DNA of 64,000 nt from Melampsora larici-populina 98AG31 (taxonomy: Eukaryota; Basidiomycota; Pucciniomycetes; Pucciniales; Melampsoraceae). Shown piece by piece: positions 10,604 through 21,894 of the stretch. The notes beneath the pieces were generated by a model. That model saw nothing but the letters and a program-made list of their open reading frames with translations. It was not told the DNA's origin and ran no database searches. Position 1 is the first letter of the stretch. Each line of letters starts with the position of its first letter. A program made the translations under genes and the position numbers. The stretch covers positions 19,074-83,073 of the forward strand of contig NW_006768866.1 in the NCBI RefSeq assembly GCF_000204055.1, written 5' to 3'.

Positions 10604-10875
10604 GGTAAGCAAACAGAATCTTCTTGGTTTAAGAAAACCAAGGTTTCAAGATTCCAGTTTGGTTTGGAAAAACCATTTAGACTTTTTAACAAAAAGTCTA
10701 TGGTTTCCCAAAACCAAGAATTTGGTTTTACAAAACCAAATCTAGAGCTTGCTACGCGCGCTTTCCCAACCCGCCCTTACCTCACCACGAGGCAAGGTAA
10801 GGGCAAGGATGGTGATTGAATAATCACAATCATGTTATAACTACATGGAACCTAAAAGGAACTATAAGAGTGGAT
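10604..10875 (+). repeat. B2 split direct repeat (right end of DIRS-like element 1)
   Basis: Second copy of B1. Three of the four differences from B1 are CGA to CAA here and one (near 10788) is in the opposite sense. It marks the right limit of recognisable DIRS-like sequence. Confidence 0.85.
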
Positions 10876-11026
10876 ATGTCCGTCATTATGTAAGCAGGGG
10901 TTGACTCATTCCTTTAGAGGGAATGATTTCACCGCACTGTCAAGTTGTGACATTTATCTAGATTCCTCTTACGTACGTGTGCATGGACTGAAGTCTCTCT
11001 CCTTGTGTGCCTCATACGAGAACATA
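10876..11026. other. Spacer between B2 and right R repeat
   Basis: No ORF or repeat recognised. Confidence 0.4.
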
Positions 11027-11396
11027 TAATCCATTCTACACTGTGTTAGACTCTTAAGGGTTTTACTGGGCTTCACCCAGTAAATATAAGTCTTACTTAT
11101 ATATGTATGTTTTTACTTAGATTCTCAGAAGTTCTAGTACGTCTGATTTCTCATATTATATCTGTTCAATTCTCATATTGTGTTATCATTACTAATGTGT
11201 TAATACTAAGTGTACGCTTGTAGTTTTACAAGTGTTTGGGTGGGGGGTCTTCCTAATCTAATTTGTGACCTAATGGCTCCAGTACGAGAGTACTGTTGGA
11301 GGTCTTAGAATACAAATTACAAATCGGAGGTCCCGACACCTAGACAAGACTAAACGGTCAACTGGAATAGCGGAAGGGAGGGTTAGTGATACACCC
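11027..11396. repeat. 370-bp flanking direct repeat, right copy (R')
   Basis: Same length as 3193-3562, with two differences. It ends in GGGTTAGTGATACACCC and is followed by about 65 bp (to about 11460) that resemble 58777-58840, next to the second recombinase gene: shared GAGCCTG, TGCG and ACCCTTGTG/ACCTTGTG blocks. That tail is absent after the left copy. Confidence 0.7.
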
Positions 11397-11557
11397 ATTA
11401 CTTGGTTTATCATAAGCCAGAGCCTGCGCTAACCCACCCTTGTGATATAGCGGTTTCCATTTCCTTGTCATTATTTATTATGTCCAATACCAAAAATGTT
11501 AGTGTCATGTCGGTTGGTGAGTACTCTCGCAAATATAATTGATAACAATTCGACGTC
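11397..11557. other. Recombinase-element-like tail up to the copia LTR
   Basis: The first 65 bp resemble the sequence beside the recombinase gene at 58.8 kb. The rest is unrecognised and ends at the copia LTR. Confidence 0.35.
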
Positions 11558-11968
11558 TGTTGGAGTTACGTTTGTGCTTTCAAAGTCTATGTGTAACAAT
11601 GTTTTTCTCTTTTAGTGCATTTCATAATTGACATTACATCATTTGTACGAATGCGGTTTTATTACGTCATATACGTCATTGTTCATTTCACAACGATTGT
11701 TCATGCTTTTCTATTTAACCTGTGCTCCAACAACAGTCTAATGTTTTTCTTCATCTGACTGTTTCTTCAAAACCAAATCTTATTATAAGATTATTAGCGT
11801 TGTTTCTTTTTCTTTACTTATACTAAGATTTGTTTTTGTTTGGTTTCAGGTAATGAAAAGTTTGATCGGACTGTTTCTTCAAAACCAAATCTTATTATAA
11901 GATTATTAGCGTTGTTTCTTTTTCTTTACTTATACTAAGATTTGTTTTTGTTTGGTTTCAGACCAACA
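11558..11968 (+). repeat. Copia 5' LTR with internal tandem duplication
   Basis: Contains a 93-nt unit twice (11757-11849 and 11869-11961). Each unit carries TACTAAG and a pyrimidine-rich stretch ending in GGTTTCAG, like an intron 3' end. After the first copy comes GTAATG, which looks like a 5' splice site; the second copy ends seven bases before the LTR end. Confidence 0.9.
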
Positions 11969-12052
11969 GGTTATGAGCGCCTACCGAATCTCGTTCAAAC
12001 TCGATATCGATTAAATTTTTTCTCTAATCTTCGTATTTCGAGTCATTCAATA

Positions 12053-15000
12053 ATGGCATCTACGTCTGCCGCACCAGATTCCTCCAAAGATCCTTCCAAA
12101 GGAAAGGAAGTCGCACCGGCTAAACCAAAGGAACCTTCCACTCCTCCTACGAACTTCGATGATCTGTTTTCGGTCGGTTCGAAGTGGGGACCTTTGGCTC
12201 TACCTACTTCATCTGTAGTAGGTTTGACCGTTTTGGAACCTCCGGGCGATAATTCCAACTATGCGAACTGGGAACTGGCAATGTCTGGCTCAATCATTGG
12301 AGCAGGTATGGCTCATATATTAAATCCTAAGCTGAGAGATGTGGAACAACCGAATTTCCACTGGACTCAGCAAAACAACGCCATATGTTCTGTTCTTTTA
12401 CGCTATGCTCATTCCGAAAACTATTCCGTCATGAGGCCTCATATGGGCAACACATTTGCCATGTGGCAAGCACTGTCTGACTCTCATAACAACGCTTCGA
12501 TGGGATCGAAAATGTTAGTTCTGCGCCGTTTAATTTCATGCCAAATGGTGGACGATGACATCGATACTCATCTATCGAATGTCGAGAAACTCGCAACTCG
12601 TCTGAATCAACTTGTTTCTAAATCGAAGCTAAGTATGGATGATATAGTCTGCGCTGCTGTCAGTGCTTCTCTTCCAAATGACTGGAATGCAGCGATCAGC
12701 AGTCTTATGAACCAGAACAATCTCACTGCTGGCTCTCTCATGTCTTCTCTTCGACGAGAGGGTATCCGTCGACGTGATCAAGCATCTAGCTCTCAAATAC
12801 TTGCTGTGACCAACGAACGTAACCAACAAGCCATTCAACCTCGACCTAATTTTTCTTCAAATCGAGGTAGAGGAGGTAAACAAACAAACAACTATCGACC
12901 CAACTCTTCTGCTACTAGCGACTTGTTATGTTCCCATTGTAACATGAAAGGTCATGCTTGGCAAACTTGTAACAAGTTGGCCAAACAGTTTTTTAATCAA
13001 ATGATTCAGAGTCAACCATCTTTTTCTTCAACATCTCGTAATCATGAAGCGAATTTTGTTAACCAACCTTCGACCCAGTCTTCTCCATCGACTGTTTATC
13101 ATCCTTCACCGATGCCTTTTAGACCGTCTGATTCTGTTTTTCAATCAAACGATCAAATCCCACTTTCAGCATGGAACTTACCGGACACTACTGTTCACAA
13201 ACCAGAAGGGTCCGGATTCCTAGTCACTACTGAACATCAAGCTTTGACTACGACATCAAGCAAACGATTATGGATTCTTGACTCAGGATGTACTCAAAGT
13301 TGTCTACCAAGTTTTACAACAGAAGAGTTGTTTAATTCATCTTTATCTGCTAATACTCATGTTTCAACTATAAGAGTAGCGAATGGTTTAAGTTTGAATG
13401 TTTCTCAACAACGTTTGATGTCAGTCCCTTGGAGTGGATCAGGACCATCAATTGACATTATCGAGGTACCTGGTTTAAAACATAGTCTTCTTTCAGTTTC
13501 ACAACTACGTTCATTAGGTTTCTCAACATCTTTCTTATTGGATCGAGTTGAAATCATTTCAAAAGAAGGCTTAGTGGTGGCTAAAGGTTCTTACCGCGGA
13601 GGTTTACCGATTTTTCAAGACGAAGTCAGCAATTTTTGTCTTGAATCAAATGTGTGTTCTATTCCTAATCAATCTTTCTATCACTGGCATTGTGCATTAG
13701 GCCATGTAGGAGAAACCGGTACAAGACGAGCACTATCACATATGAATATTTCTGTTCCTATTACTCAGAAAGATTTAGAGGATGTGAAGAATTGTCTACA
13801 TTGTTGCCGAGGCAAACTTCACAAGAAAACTTTCAGGTCTCGTTCTAATTATCGTGCCAAGTCTCCTTTCAGTGTTGTTCATTCAGATGTTGCATTTTTA
13901 CCTTTGAAGTCGAAAGCTGGGTTTCCGTATTTTGTATCATTTATAGACGATTATTCAAAATTCACCGTGTGCTATGCTATGAAGTCAAAAGATCAAGTTC
14001 ATTTATATTTTAAAAAGTTTATTAATCTTATTCTCATGAAATTCAATCTTCCTGTTTTAAGTCTACGTTCTGATAATGGCACCGAGTACATCAATCAAAA
14101 CATGAGTGATTTTTGTTTGAAAGAAGGCATCACTCACATACAAGGAGCACCTTATACACCTGAATCTAATGGTGTTGCAGAACGATGGAATCGTACAGCA
14201 GCTGAGAGATTGCGCACTCTGTTTTCATCTTCTAAGGTACCCTTATACTTCTGNNNNNNNNNNNNNNNNNNNNNNNNNNNNNNNNNNNNNNNNNNNNNNN
14301 NNNNNNNNNNNNNNNNNNNNNNNNNNNNNNNNNNNNNNNNNNNNNNNNNNNNNNNNNNNNNNNNNNNNNNNNNNNNNNNNNNNNNNNNNNNNNNNNNNNN
14401 NNNNNNNNNNNNNNNNNNNNNNNNNNNNNNNNNNNNNNNNNNNNNNNNNNNNNNNNNNNNNNNNNNNNNNNNNNNNNNNNNNNNNNNNNNNNNNNNNNNN
14501 NNNNNNNNNNNNNNNNNNNNNNNNNNNNNNNNNNNNNNNNNNNNNNNNNNNNNNNNNNNNNNNNNNNNNNNNNNNNNNNNNNNNNNNNNNNNNNNNNNNN
14601 NNNNNNNNNNNNNNNNNNNNNNNNNNNNNNNNNNNNNNNNACCACAACAGATGATAACTCGATCACAAAGAATTTCACCTATTCAAGAATTACCAACAAC
14701 TTATTCTCCAAGTCTACCTCCGTCGCCTGAGCCAGTTTCACCGGTTGTTGAGGAACCTTCTCCAATAGAGAATACGAATATTACTTCGCCACAACTTCAA
14801 CAAACCCCAGATGTTCCAACTCCAGTTACTTTACCACCTCCTGCAGCTCCTGTATTACCGAGAAGAAGTTCACGAACCACAAAACAACCCGACCGATTTA
14901 CACCTTCAGCTTTCGTTCTTGATACTTATTCACCTGAGCCGAAATCCTACAGGAAAGCAATTGATAGTGAAGAAGCCTCAGAATGGGAGAAAGCTGCTAG

Positions 15001-16486
15001 AACTGAAATCGATACTCTTCTCAAATTAGGAACCTGGAAGTTGGTACCTAGACCTTCTAATACTCGTGTATTACGATCAATGTGGGTATTTAAACGAAAA
15101 ATGCTACCTTCAGGAGAAATCGACAAGTATAAAGGAAGACTCGTTGTGTTGGGAAATGGCCAAGTTGCTGGTGTAGATTTCAATGAAGTATTTTCTCCTG
15201 CATCTAGACAAGAGTCAAACCGTGTGTTGTTAACTGTTGCTGGTGTGAAGAAGTGGAAGGTAAAGGGTTTTGACATTACTGCTGCGTTTTTGCACGGTAA
15301 TCCTTTAGAAGAGGATGTTTACATGGAACAGCCTGAAGGATTTCGAGACAATAAATTTCCAAACTACGTATGTAAATTAATTTTGCCATTATATGGTTTG
15401 CATCAATCTGCACGTCATTGGAATCTTTGATTTACCAATTCATTGATCAAGCTGGGTTTAAAACAATCAGCTCATGATCCTACACTATTTTTCAAATTAG
15501 AACGAAATGAATTGAAAGGATTGATTACAATACACATTGATGATATATCGGTTACCGGCGATGACGATTTCTTATCTTCAATTTCTTCTTCACTTCATTC
15601 TGAATTCCCAATTTCTGCCGACACGGATCTTCAACATCATCTATCTATTTCTATTGATCGATCAAGAGACCTTCGCTATTTTACTTTACAACAAACATCA
15701 TATATTCTCAAAATTACCAAACAATTCTTTAAAGAAGAACCGAATAAGGTCACTACTCCGTATGTGGCAGGCTTTAATACTCTTGTTCCAGCAATTGATT
15801 CGACATCATCAAATCCAAATTATGGTTCAATCATCGGGGCTTTATTATGGCTCGCTCAATGTACCCGTCCAGATATTGCTTTTGCTGTAAACCGTCTTTC
15901 TCAATTCCTGAAGAAGAATGACATGAATCATTGGAATGCAGCTTTACGAGTGTTAGCATACGCTTATCATACTCGTCACCTCGGTTTAACTCTGGGAGGT
16001 TACAACAATAATCTTGATGGTTTCACTGATTCAGACTGGGCAGAGAACTTACACGACCGTTCATCGACATCTGGTTATCTCTTTCGCCTTTCAAATGGAC
16101 TCATTTCATGGAAATCAAGAAAACAAAAGACTACCGCACTATCAAGCACTGAGGCTGAATACATGGCTTTGAGTGATGCAGGCAGGGAGGCTATGTGGCT
16201 AAGGCAACTTCTTCAAGAAATTCATTTCATAAACAGTTCACCTACTATCATTCACTATGACAACACTGGTTCCGCTGCACTAGCAAATAATCCGGTACAT
16301 CACTCTCGAAGCAAGCATATTGATTTACGTTATCACTTCATACGTCAACTAATTCAGAACAAACATGTTACTCTTAAACAAGTTAATACTTCTTTTCAAC
16401 TTGCTGATTTTCTTACTAAAGCTCTTCCTCGTTCTACTTTTATCAATATTAGAGATCAATTAGGTTTAAAGGATACGTCTAGATAG
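12053..16486 (+). pseudogene. Copia Gag-Pol polyprotein with in-frame TGA
   Basis: A single frame encodes the polyprotein from ATG 12053 (an upstream extension to 11942 overlaps the LTR). In order: gag; a zinc knuckle CSHCNMKGHAWQTC near 12930; protease motif LDSGCTQS near 13280; the pre-integrase HWHCALGH block near 13685; integrase with SDV, SDNGTE and ESNGVAERW; an N gap of 387 bases (129 codons, so the frame passes); RT with DITAAFLHG and HIDDISVTG; RNase H with FTDSDWA and SSTEAEYMA. A TGA at 15428-15430 interrupts the RT region, and the same frame continues to 16486. A CGA to TGA change in a TCG context would explain it. Otherwise the frame is clean. Confidence 0.9.
14254..14640. other. 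Assembly gap (387 N)
   Basis: Unknown bases within the integrase-RT linker of the copia element. The length is a multiple of three and the reading frame is the same on both sides. Confidence 1.
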
Positions 16487-16507
16487 AGACTTTTTAGCAT
16501 GGGGGGG

Positions 16508-16918
16508 TGTTGGAGTTACGTTTGTGCTTTCAAAGTCTATGTGTAACAATGTTTTTCTCTTTTAGTGCATTTCATAATTGACATTACATCATTTGTACGA
16601 ATGCGGTTTTATTACGTCATATACGTCATTGTTCATTTCACAACGATTGTTCATGCTTTTCTATTTAACCTGTGCTCCAACAACAGTCTAATGTTTTTCT
16701 TCATCTGACTGTTTCTTCAAAACCAAATCTTATTATAAGATTATTAGTGTTGTTTCTTTTTCTTTACTTATACTAAGATTTGTTTTTGTTTGGTTTCAGG
16801 TAATGAAAAGTTTGATCTGACTGTTTCTTCAAAACCAAATCTTATTATAAGATTATTAGCATTGTTTCTTTTTCTTTACTTATACTAAGATTTGTTTTTG
16901 TTTGGTTTCAGACCAACA
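16508..16918 (+). repeat. Copia 3' LTR
   Basis: 411 bp, with the same internal 93-nt duplication as the 5' LTR. Differences seen: GCG/GTG and GCG/GCA in the two TTATTAGCG blocks, and GATCGG/GATCTG in the spacer. Confidence 0.9.
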
Positions 16919-17589
16919 ATCACTGATCCTTTTGTTGTTGAAGGTTGTGTGTTTTGTCAGAAAAATGCTAGTATAGGTCACAGGATATATTTGGACTTTG
17001 TTTCATGGTATGTGTCTTGAACCCAAAGTGGGTGTTTACCAGCTGAACCAAAGTTATGTTAGATGTTTGATGAGTAGTAGTATGCCTCGTGAAGGGTGAG
17101 GGACTTGGTCAACACAAAGGGAAAGTCTGTTAAAAGTATGGGGTGATCTATAGAATTAGCAAGGGTGATATCAGGATTTGGCTGTATGAGATTTGAGCTT
17201 TGTCAATGGGAGAATTGATAGAGTTTTATGTGATCCGAAGTTGCACGAGGAGTGTGTCTTTCCTAAAGCTTTTAATTCCTCTATTCACAACCAGTATTAA
17301 CAAGGACCCACCAATCCTATAGCTGTTGAGTTGTGTTCAACTCATTCATTTACATTTTGACCTTTCTTTCCAGTTTCAGAAACCATTCAAGAGTTTATGA
17401 AAAGAGGCCTAATGGAGTTGTATAAGCTTGGCCATACATCAGAAGGTCAATTGGTTTTCAAAAGGTTGAGTATTTTTGACTACAAATACTACTCAAGCCA
17501 TTTTTTGATTTTTCTTCAAACACTCACTTCTTGATTTTATTTTGGTGGTTTTTAATTTTTTCAAAGGCAATAAAATTAGATAGTCTCAA
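16919..17589. other. Non-coding, nothing recognised
   Basis: Sequence between the copia element and the next MITE. Short fragments of open frame only, with no domain recognised. Confidence 0.4.
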
Positions 17590-17982
17590 CAACGGTGGCA
17601 CGGCTAAGCTAAGTTAGCGCTTAGCGGTGCATTAGCTTAGCGATTTTTTGTCGCTAAGCTAGCGCTAAATCCTTAGCGCACTCAAGCTCAGCTAATCGAA
17701 TTTCGATTTTTCCTTTAGCGGGTCTGCGCTAAGCTAAGCCGGGAGCTTAGCTATCAAAAAAATACATATTTTAAGTGCAAAAAAGGGCCGCTAAGCCGCT
17801 ATTAGCGGTTTAGCGGCCAATCAATTGGCTTAGCGGGTGTCATTTTACGCCCGCTAAGCTAATGGCTTAGCGTTAGCGGAAATCCGCTAAGATTAGCGTT
17901 AGCGGATTTTTCCTTAGCGGCCTCTAGCTAAGCTAAGCCAAGGTGGCAAAAATCCTTAGCTTAGCTTAGCGAGCCACCGTTG
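17590..17982. mobile_element. MITE built of iterated TTAGCG motifs
   Basis: 393 bp bounded by inverted ends CAACGGTGGC/GCCACCGTTG and by the direct repeat GTCTCAA (17583-17589 and 17983-17989). TTAGCG or its complement occurs about 20 times by hand count, on both strands. No coding capacity. The end type and 7-8 bp duplication suggest the hAT superfamily, but this is not certain. Confidence 0.75.
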
Positions 17983-18708
17983 GTCTCAAACCCCTTGTGA
18001 GTTGTCTCTGCACAAAAGATTATAAACACATTTATGCTCTAAACCTCAAATTGTTTGATTATTTTCACTATATATGCACGACCCAAAATTTAATGTGGCA
18101 CACTCTGCTTCAGGTACAAATCAAAGTGAGCAGGCAAGATTGGCAAATGTGCAAGTTGACAAATTTTCTGATTCATAAAGTACTAGAAATGAAGATGGAT
18201 GGTGGGGTTCATCAGATGAAGAGAAAAGTAAAGACAGAGCCCCCAAAAAACCCTTTTCCCCAGTTGACACCTTTGTCTCTACCTACGTGCTCTGCACCTC
18301 CTCCACCTATACCTAGTACCCAGGCATGGTTTTATACTGCTTACCACCAGAAACACACAAATGGTAGGAATACTAGTACTTTTTTAGCGTTTTGTGACCA
18401 GGAAATATGAAGTTTATTTTTTTGCTCGTGCCAAATCCGATTGCAGTCAAGAAATCTCGTTTCGTGCCTACCCCTCCCCGCCTCTTGGCCTTCCGTGTTT
18501 CAACTGGATAACCGTGATTCCTAGGACAGGCTCATTCTGTTGCGAATGAATCTGAATTTGCGGGATGCGAGAAGACACAGGCTATGCAATCAAAACGACG
18601 TGACAATATCTGAATCGCCCCTGGTCAGCTTGGTTAGTCGCGTTGGACCCTTGAGACCCTTGATCCAGGGTATGACTGAGATAAAGTATCTATCCCTGTG
18701 CTCTCTTA
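17983..18708. other. Non-coding, nothing recognised
   Basis: A 137-codon open frame at 17997-18410 has no recognisable domain and runs through a splice-like CAG/GTAC; I do not call it a gene. No repeats noted. Confidence 0.4.
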
Positions 18709-18891
18709 CACTGCAAATATAATGTGATTCTCCACGGTGAAAAATGATTACATTTAATTCAAAAAATGATTGAAAGTGCATTAAATCTACATTAAATCTG
18801 CATTTTTCTGCATTAAATCTGCATTATTAATTATTTTGTGCATTAAGTGCAATCATTTTTCACTGTGGAGAAACACATTATATTTGCAGTG
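18709..18891. mobile_element. Short MITE with TTA target duplication
   Basis: 183 bp with long inverted ends starting CACTGCAAATATAATGTG and ending in the near-exact complement. TTA at 18706-18708 is repeated at 18892-18894. A 3-bp TTA duplication is typical of PIF/Harbinger elements. The middle has repeated CTGCATTAAAT. It sits about 100 bp upstream of the F-box-like gene start. Confidence 0.8.
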
Positions 18892-19423
18892 TTAGAAGCC
18901 GAAGCAAGTTGAAAGATCAATATATAAGAATCACATCCAAAGCTTGACTCCCCGACAGAACAAATCCTTCAGTAGAATCATCTCAAGCAAAATGGCCTTG
19001 ATGTCAACTCAGTCTTCACACATTCAACCCAGTTTATCATCTATGCCACTCGATGTCAAACGAATCATCGTTGATTGGGTTATTCAACTTGCTATAACTC
19101 ATCGCAACTTTTATAACCAACCGCCCAATAAAATTCATGAGCATTTGGAAACTCGACGTCTCAAATCATTTGAAAGAGAAAGTGACCGTTAGTGGAATTG
19201 TTTATTCTCACTATTTGATCAAACTCATTATAATGCTCATTTTGGTCAACTTGACCAATTGCGATAATCATTGAGTTTTCTGATTCTGCTTCAAATACTG
19301 CAAGTATCTATGTACTGATAGTGTTTCGTATCTTTACTCTTTCACAGGGTTTCCCTTGCACGCCATTCGATCAATTGCTTCAGTTGATCGTTCATTCTAT
19401 GAATTATGCTGTCCTTACCTTTT

Positions 19424-19780
19424 TGTAAGGGAAGAGTATGGAGTACGGACTAGTTACATATTGTGTATGGGTTTACAGAGTAGTTGTGTAGAACTTCTTA
19501 TATAGAAGCTCCATCCTCTTTCCCTTTTGGGTTTTTCTCTTGAGGAACTCTTTCCTCCTTTTCTCTCTATTAGTTTCTTCTTATTGACTGTTTGGTGTTA
19601 TAGGTATGACTTCCTCTTGGAGGAACTCTTTCCTCCTTTTCTCTCTATTAGTTTCTTCTTATTGACTGTTTGGTGTTATAGGCCTATTTTAGAAATCATA
19701 CTCAGGTGTTACTTTCGACTGGCTTTGGCCTTGTGACTCACAAACTCAGTGAAGGTCACACCCAAGAGAGTGACCTTACA
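19424..19780 (+). repeat. Gypsy 5' LTR with internal tandem duplication
   Basis: Contains a unit ending in GGTGTTATAG twice, with a period of 78 bp (ends at 19603 and 19681). The first copy is followed by GTATGAC. Each copy looks like a pyrimidine-rich intron 3' end. Confidence 0.9.
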
Positions 19781-20022
19781 CTTTTTTAAAGTACACCTCC
19801 GAGTTCGAAGACGTCGATCACCTCTCGAACTCAATCAAATACGCCACTATTCAATCAAACCTTAAGAAACTCAATTCAATTCAATTCAAAATTTTTCCGA
19901 ACACTCGGATTCGATCTTTTTTTATCTTTCTTTCCTGTTTTAGCCTGACACCTGAACTCAAAACCTGTTACCCCGCACTATCAGAATCCTGTCACCTTCC
20001 TGTATCGCCTGATAACCTGTCT

Positions 20023-21511
20023 ATGTCTGACAACCGCCTGGGATCTCATCGTACAACGCGTCAAAACCCCGGAGAACCTGTACCGCAAGTCGATAACCCA
20101 GAACGAATTATCTTTCCAGCTCGTGGAACTCCTGCGCCGTTGACCTGCACTCCTCTTCGACCCGCTTCGGCTCCACCAATCTTACCTTTAGTCGAGTCGA
20201 GGGGTTTGGCACCGCTGATAGTTCGACAGTGGGATTCCATCGTTAACCCACCGAATCCTCACGGCTATCCTGTCATCACGGCGAATTGGCCATTATCGTC
20301 TGACTCCGTCTTTTTGGATCAGTTATCTGACAATTCAAGTGCAATCGACAGGCGAATCATTCTCCCGAACGCTGACCTTCGTCACCCCCGGCGTAGTATC
20401 CCTGGTAACTTTGACCCGCACATCTCTTTCATCAGCTCAGGAGACGAGACCGTTCAGAATATGGCGAACCAGCAATCTACCTCTCAGCCTCCTGACATCG
20501 ACGTGAGTGCTGAATTCGCTCGGATGAAGCTAGACAACGACGGTCTACGATCAGACAATGCAGGCCTCCGAAAAGAGATCAGTGAAGTACGGGGGTTGCT
20601 ACAAAACTTCTTACGGAATCAACGACCTCCAGACGAAGACCGAGACCGTGAAGGCAACACTGCCTCTCAGGGCGAGACTTCTACTCAGCGACCAGCACCG
20701 CAGGTAGAGCGCGAGGTGACTCCTCAGATGTTCACTTCAACACCGGCAGTAGGAAGACAAAATCTTTTTCACGTACCACCTTCCTTGCCTTCGGTGGCCA
20801 ATACTCCAGTCTCTACTATTCCAGTGGCTGCAGACCTCTCCAAGTTCCGCGCTACCGATTGGCCTCAGTATAAAGGCAAATTCGGTGATGTGGCCGCCTT
20901 TCGCATGTGGCAATACCAGATGGAAACGACTTTTCGTGTTAAACAAATCGAGCGCCCAGAAGATCGTTTTCGTATACTCCCGATGGTTTTAGCTAACGAC
21001 CCAGCCTCATCTTGGTGTCGAAGATCAGAGCGTAACTTTGAAGGTAAATCGTGGGAAGCGGTGATGACTGAAATGCAGGGAGTGGTTCTACCGGTTGGAT
21101 GGGATGAAGCGGCTAAAGAACGGTTACGTGAATTAGCCATGAAGGTGAACGAATCGGTGACAGCCTATTGCGGACGTGCCAGAACAATTCAAGAGGAGAT
21201 TGGAATTGAGGAGTGTGATGATGAGACCTTGGCCAATGCGGTGGTAGGAGGTACGACAGGTACATTTAAGGCGTGGGTGAAGATGGAGCGAGTTGTGAAG
21301 AACAGTCGGGACCCAGTGACGAAAAGGTTCTCCTTCCCTATCTTCGAGGAGCGACTCGGGGCGATTTGGCTTCTCACTCAATCAATTGATGCCCGGAACG
21401 GGGGACGATCTCAATCAACAGTACATAACCTGACGACCTCTACGGGCGCTGCACCGAACGTTCAACCTAGATCTATGCAATTGACGACTCCGACAGCTCT
21501 GGCTGCCAACC
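20023..21511 (+). CDS. Gypsy Gag, N-terminal and capsid part (interrupted by MITE)
   Basis: Structural protein of the virus-like particle. From ATG 20023: a Pro-rich N-terminus, a short coiled coil (residues about 165-195, with LDNDGLRSDNAGLRKEI), then a retrotransposon gag capsid domain (MWQYQMETTFRVKQIERPED ... ASSWCRRSERNFEGKSW). The frame enters the hAT-like MITE at 21512 and ends inside it at 21636. After the MITE, at 21903-22057, gag sequence resumes (ALSPEEVQAWNVRFGAYM, a TGA at 21961, then CPRCKTSCNKWLGGC, a Cys-rich knuckle-like motif) in the frame of pol. Confidence 0.85.
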
Positions 21512-21894
21512 AACCCTGTGCCAGCAACGCACCGCACCGCAGAAAGCGTGTTTTTTGGTGCGTTGCTCCGCAACACGCAACAAAGCCCAGCGGCAGACGC
21601 TGCGTTGCGGTAAGTACCGCAACAACAAAACGTTAGCCTGGGTTGCGTGGCGCGCTGACCGCCACGCAACGCAAAAGGCGCAACAGCGCCAAAAAACCGT
21701 CAAATTTCAAGTTTTTTTGGGCAGTGACGCAACAAATGTTGTTGCGGCCCAAAACAACTTGGAATTGGACACATCTTGTTGCGCAGCGGGTCAGGCCGCA
21801 ACCTCAAAATGGATTTTACGGTGCGGTGCGGTCAGAAAAACCGCAACGCAAGCGCAGCGCAGCACGCAACACTTGCGTTGCTGGCCCAGGGTTG
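21512..21894. mobile_element. hAT-like MITE inside gypsy gag
   Basis: 383 bp with inverted ends AACCCTGTGCCAGCAACGC and, in complement, CAACCCTGGGCCAGCAACGC. It is flanked by the 8-bp duplication TGCCAACC (21504-21511, 21895-21902). CGCAAC or GTTGCG occurs about 13 times on both strands. It has no gene of its own. CCCTG/CAGGG ends and 8-bp duplications are hAT traits. It is younger than the gypsy copy that carries it. Confidence 0.88.

Larger units (their letters stand above)
3817..10875 (+). mobile_element. DIRS-like (Ngaro/PAT-type) retrotransposon 1
   Basis: The order is A1 (3817-4060), gag, reverse transcriptase-RNase H, tyrosine recombinase, B1 (10018-10289), A2 (10289-10532), B2 (10604-10875). 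The split direct repeat pattern A1...B1-A2-B2 is the known hallmark of Ngaro and PAT elements, which integrate with a tyrosine recombinase rather than a DDE integrase. All three genes are on the plus strand and largely open. A1/A2 differ at 3 of 244 sites and B1/B2 at 4 of 272, so the insertion is recent. Outer limits are uncertain because 370-bp direct repeats lie just outside (3193-3562, 11027-11396). Confidence 0.85.
11558..16918 (+). mobile_element. Ty1/copia LTR retrotransposon
   Basis: Two 411-bp LTRs (TGTTGG...CCAACA) differ at three positions, so the copy is young. The domain order (gag, protease, integrase, RT, RNase H) is that of copia. A GGTTATGAGCGC stretch directly after the left LTR is the likely primer-binding site, resembling tRNA-Met-type sites. 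A run of seven G just before the right LTR is the polypurine tract. The 5 bp outside the LTRs (ACGTC and ATCAC) do not match, so no target duplication is visible. Confidence 0.93.

Noticed and set aside
14232..14678. ORFs spanning the N gap on both strands
   Set aside because: They consist of unknown bases; only the copia polyprotein frame is meaningful there.
17997..18410. 137-codon plus ORF with a Pro-rich end
   Set aside because: No recognisable family, crosses splice-like signals, and lies between two MITEs.
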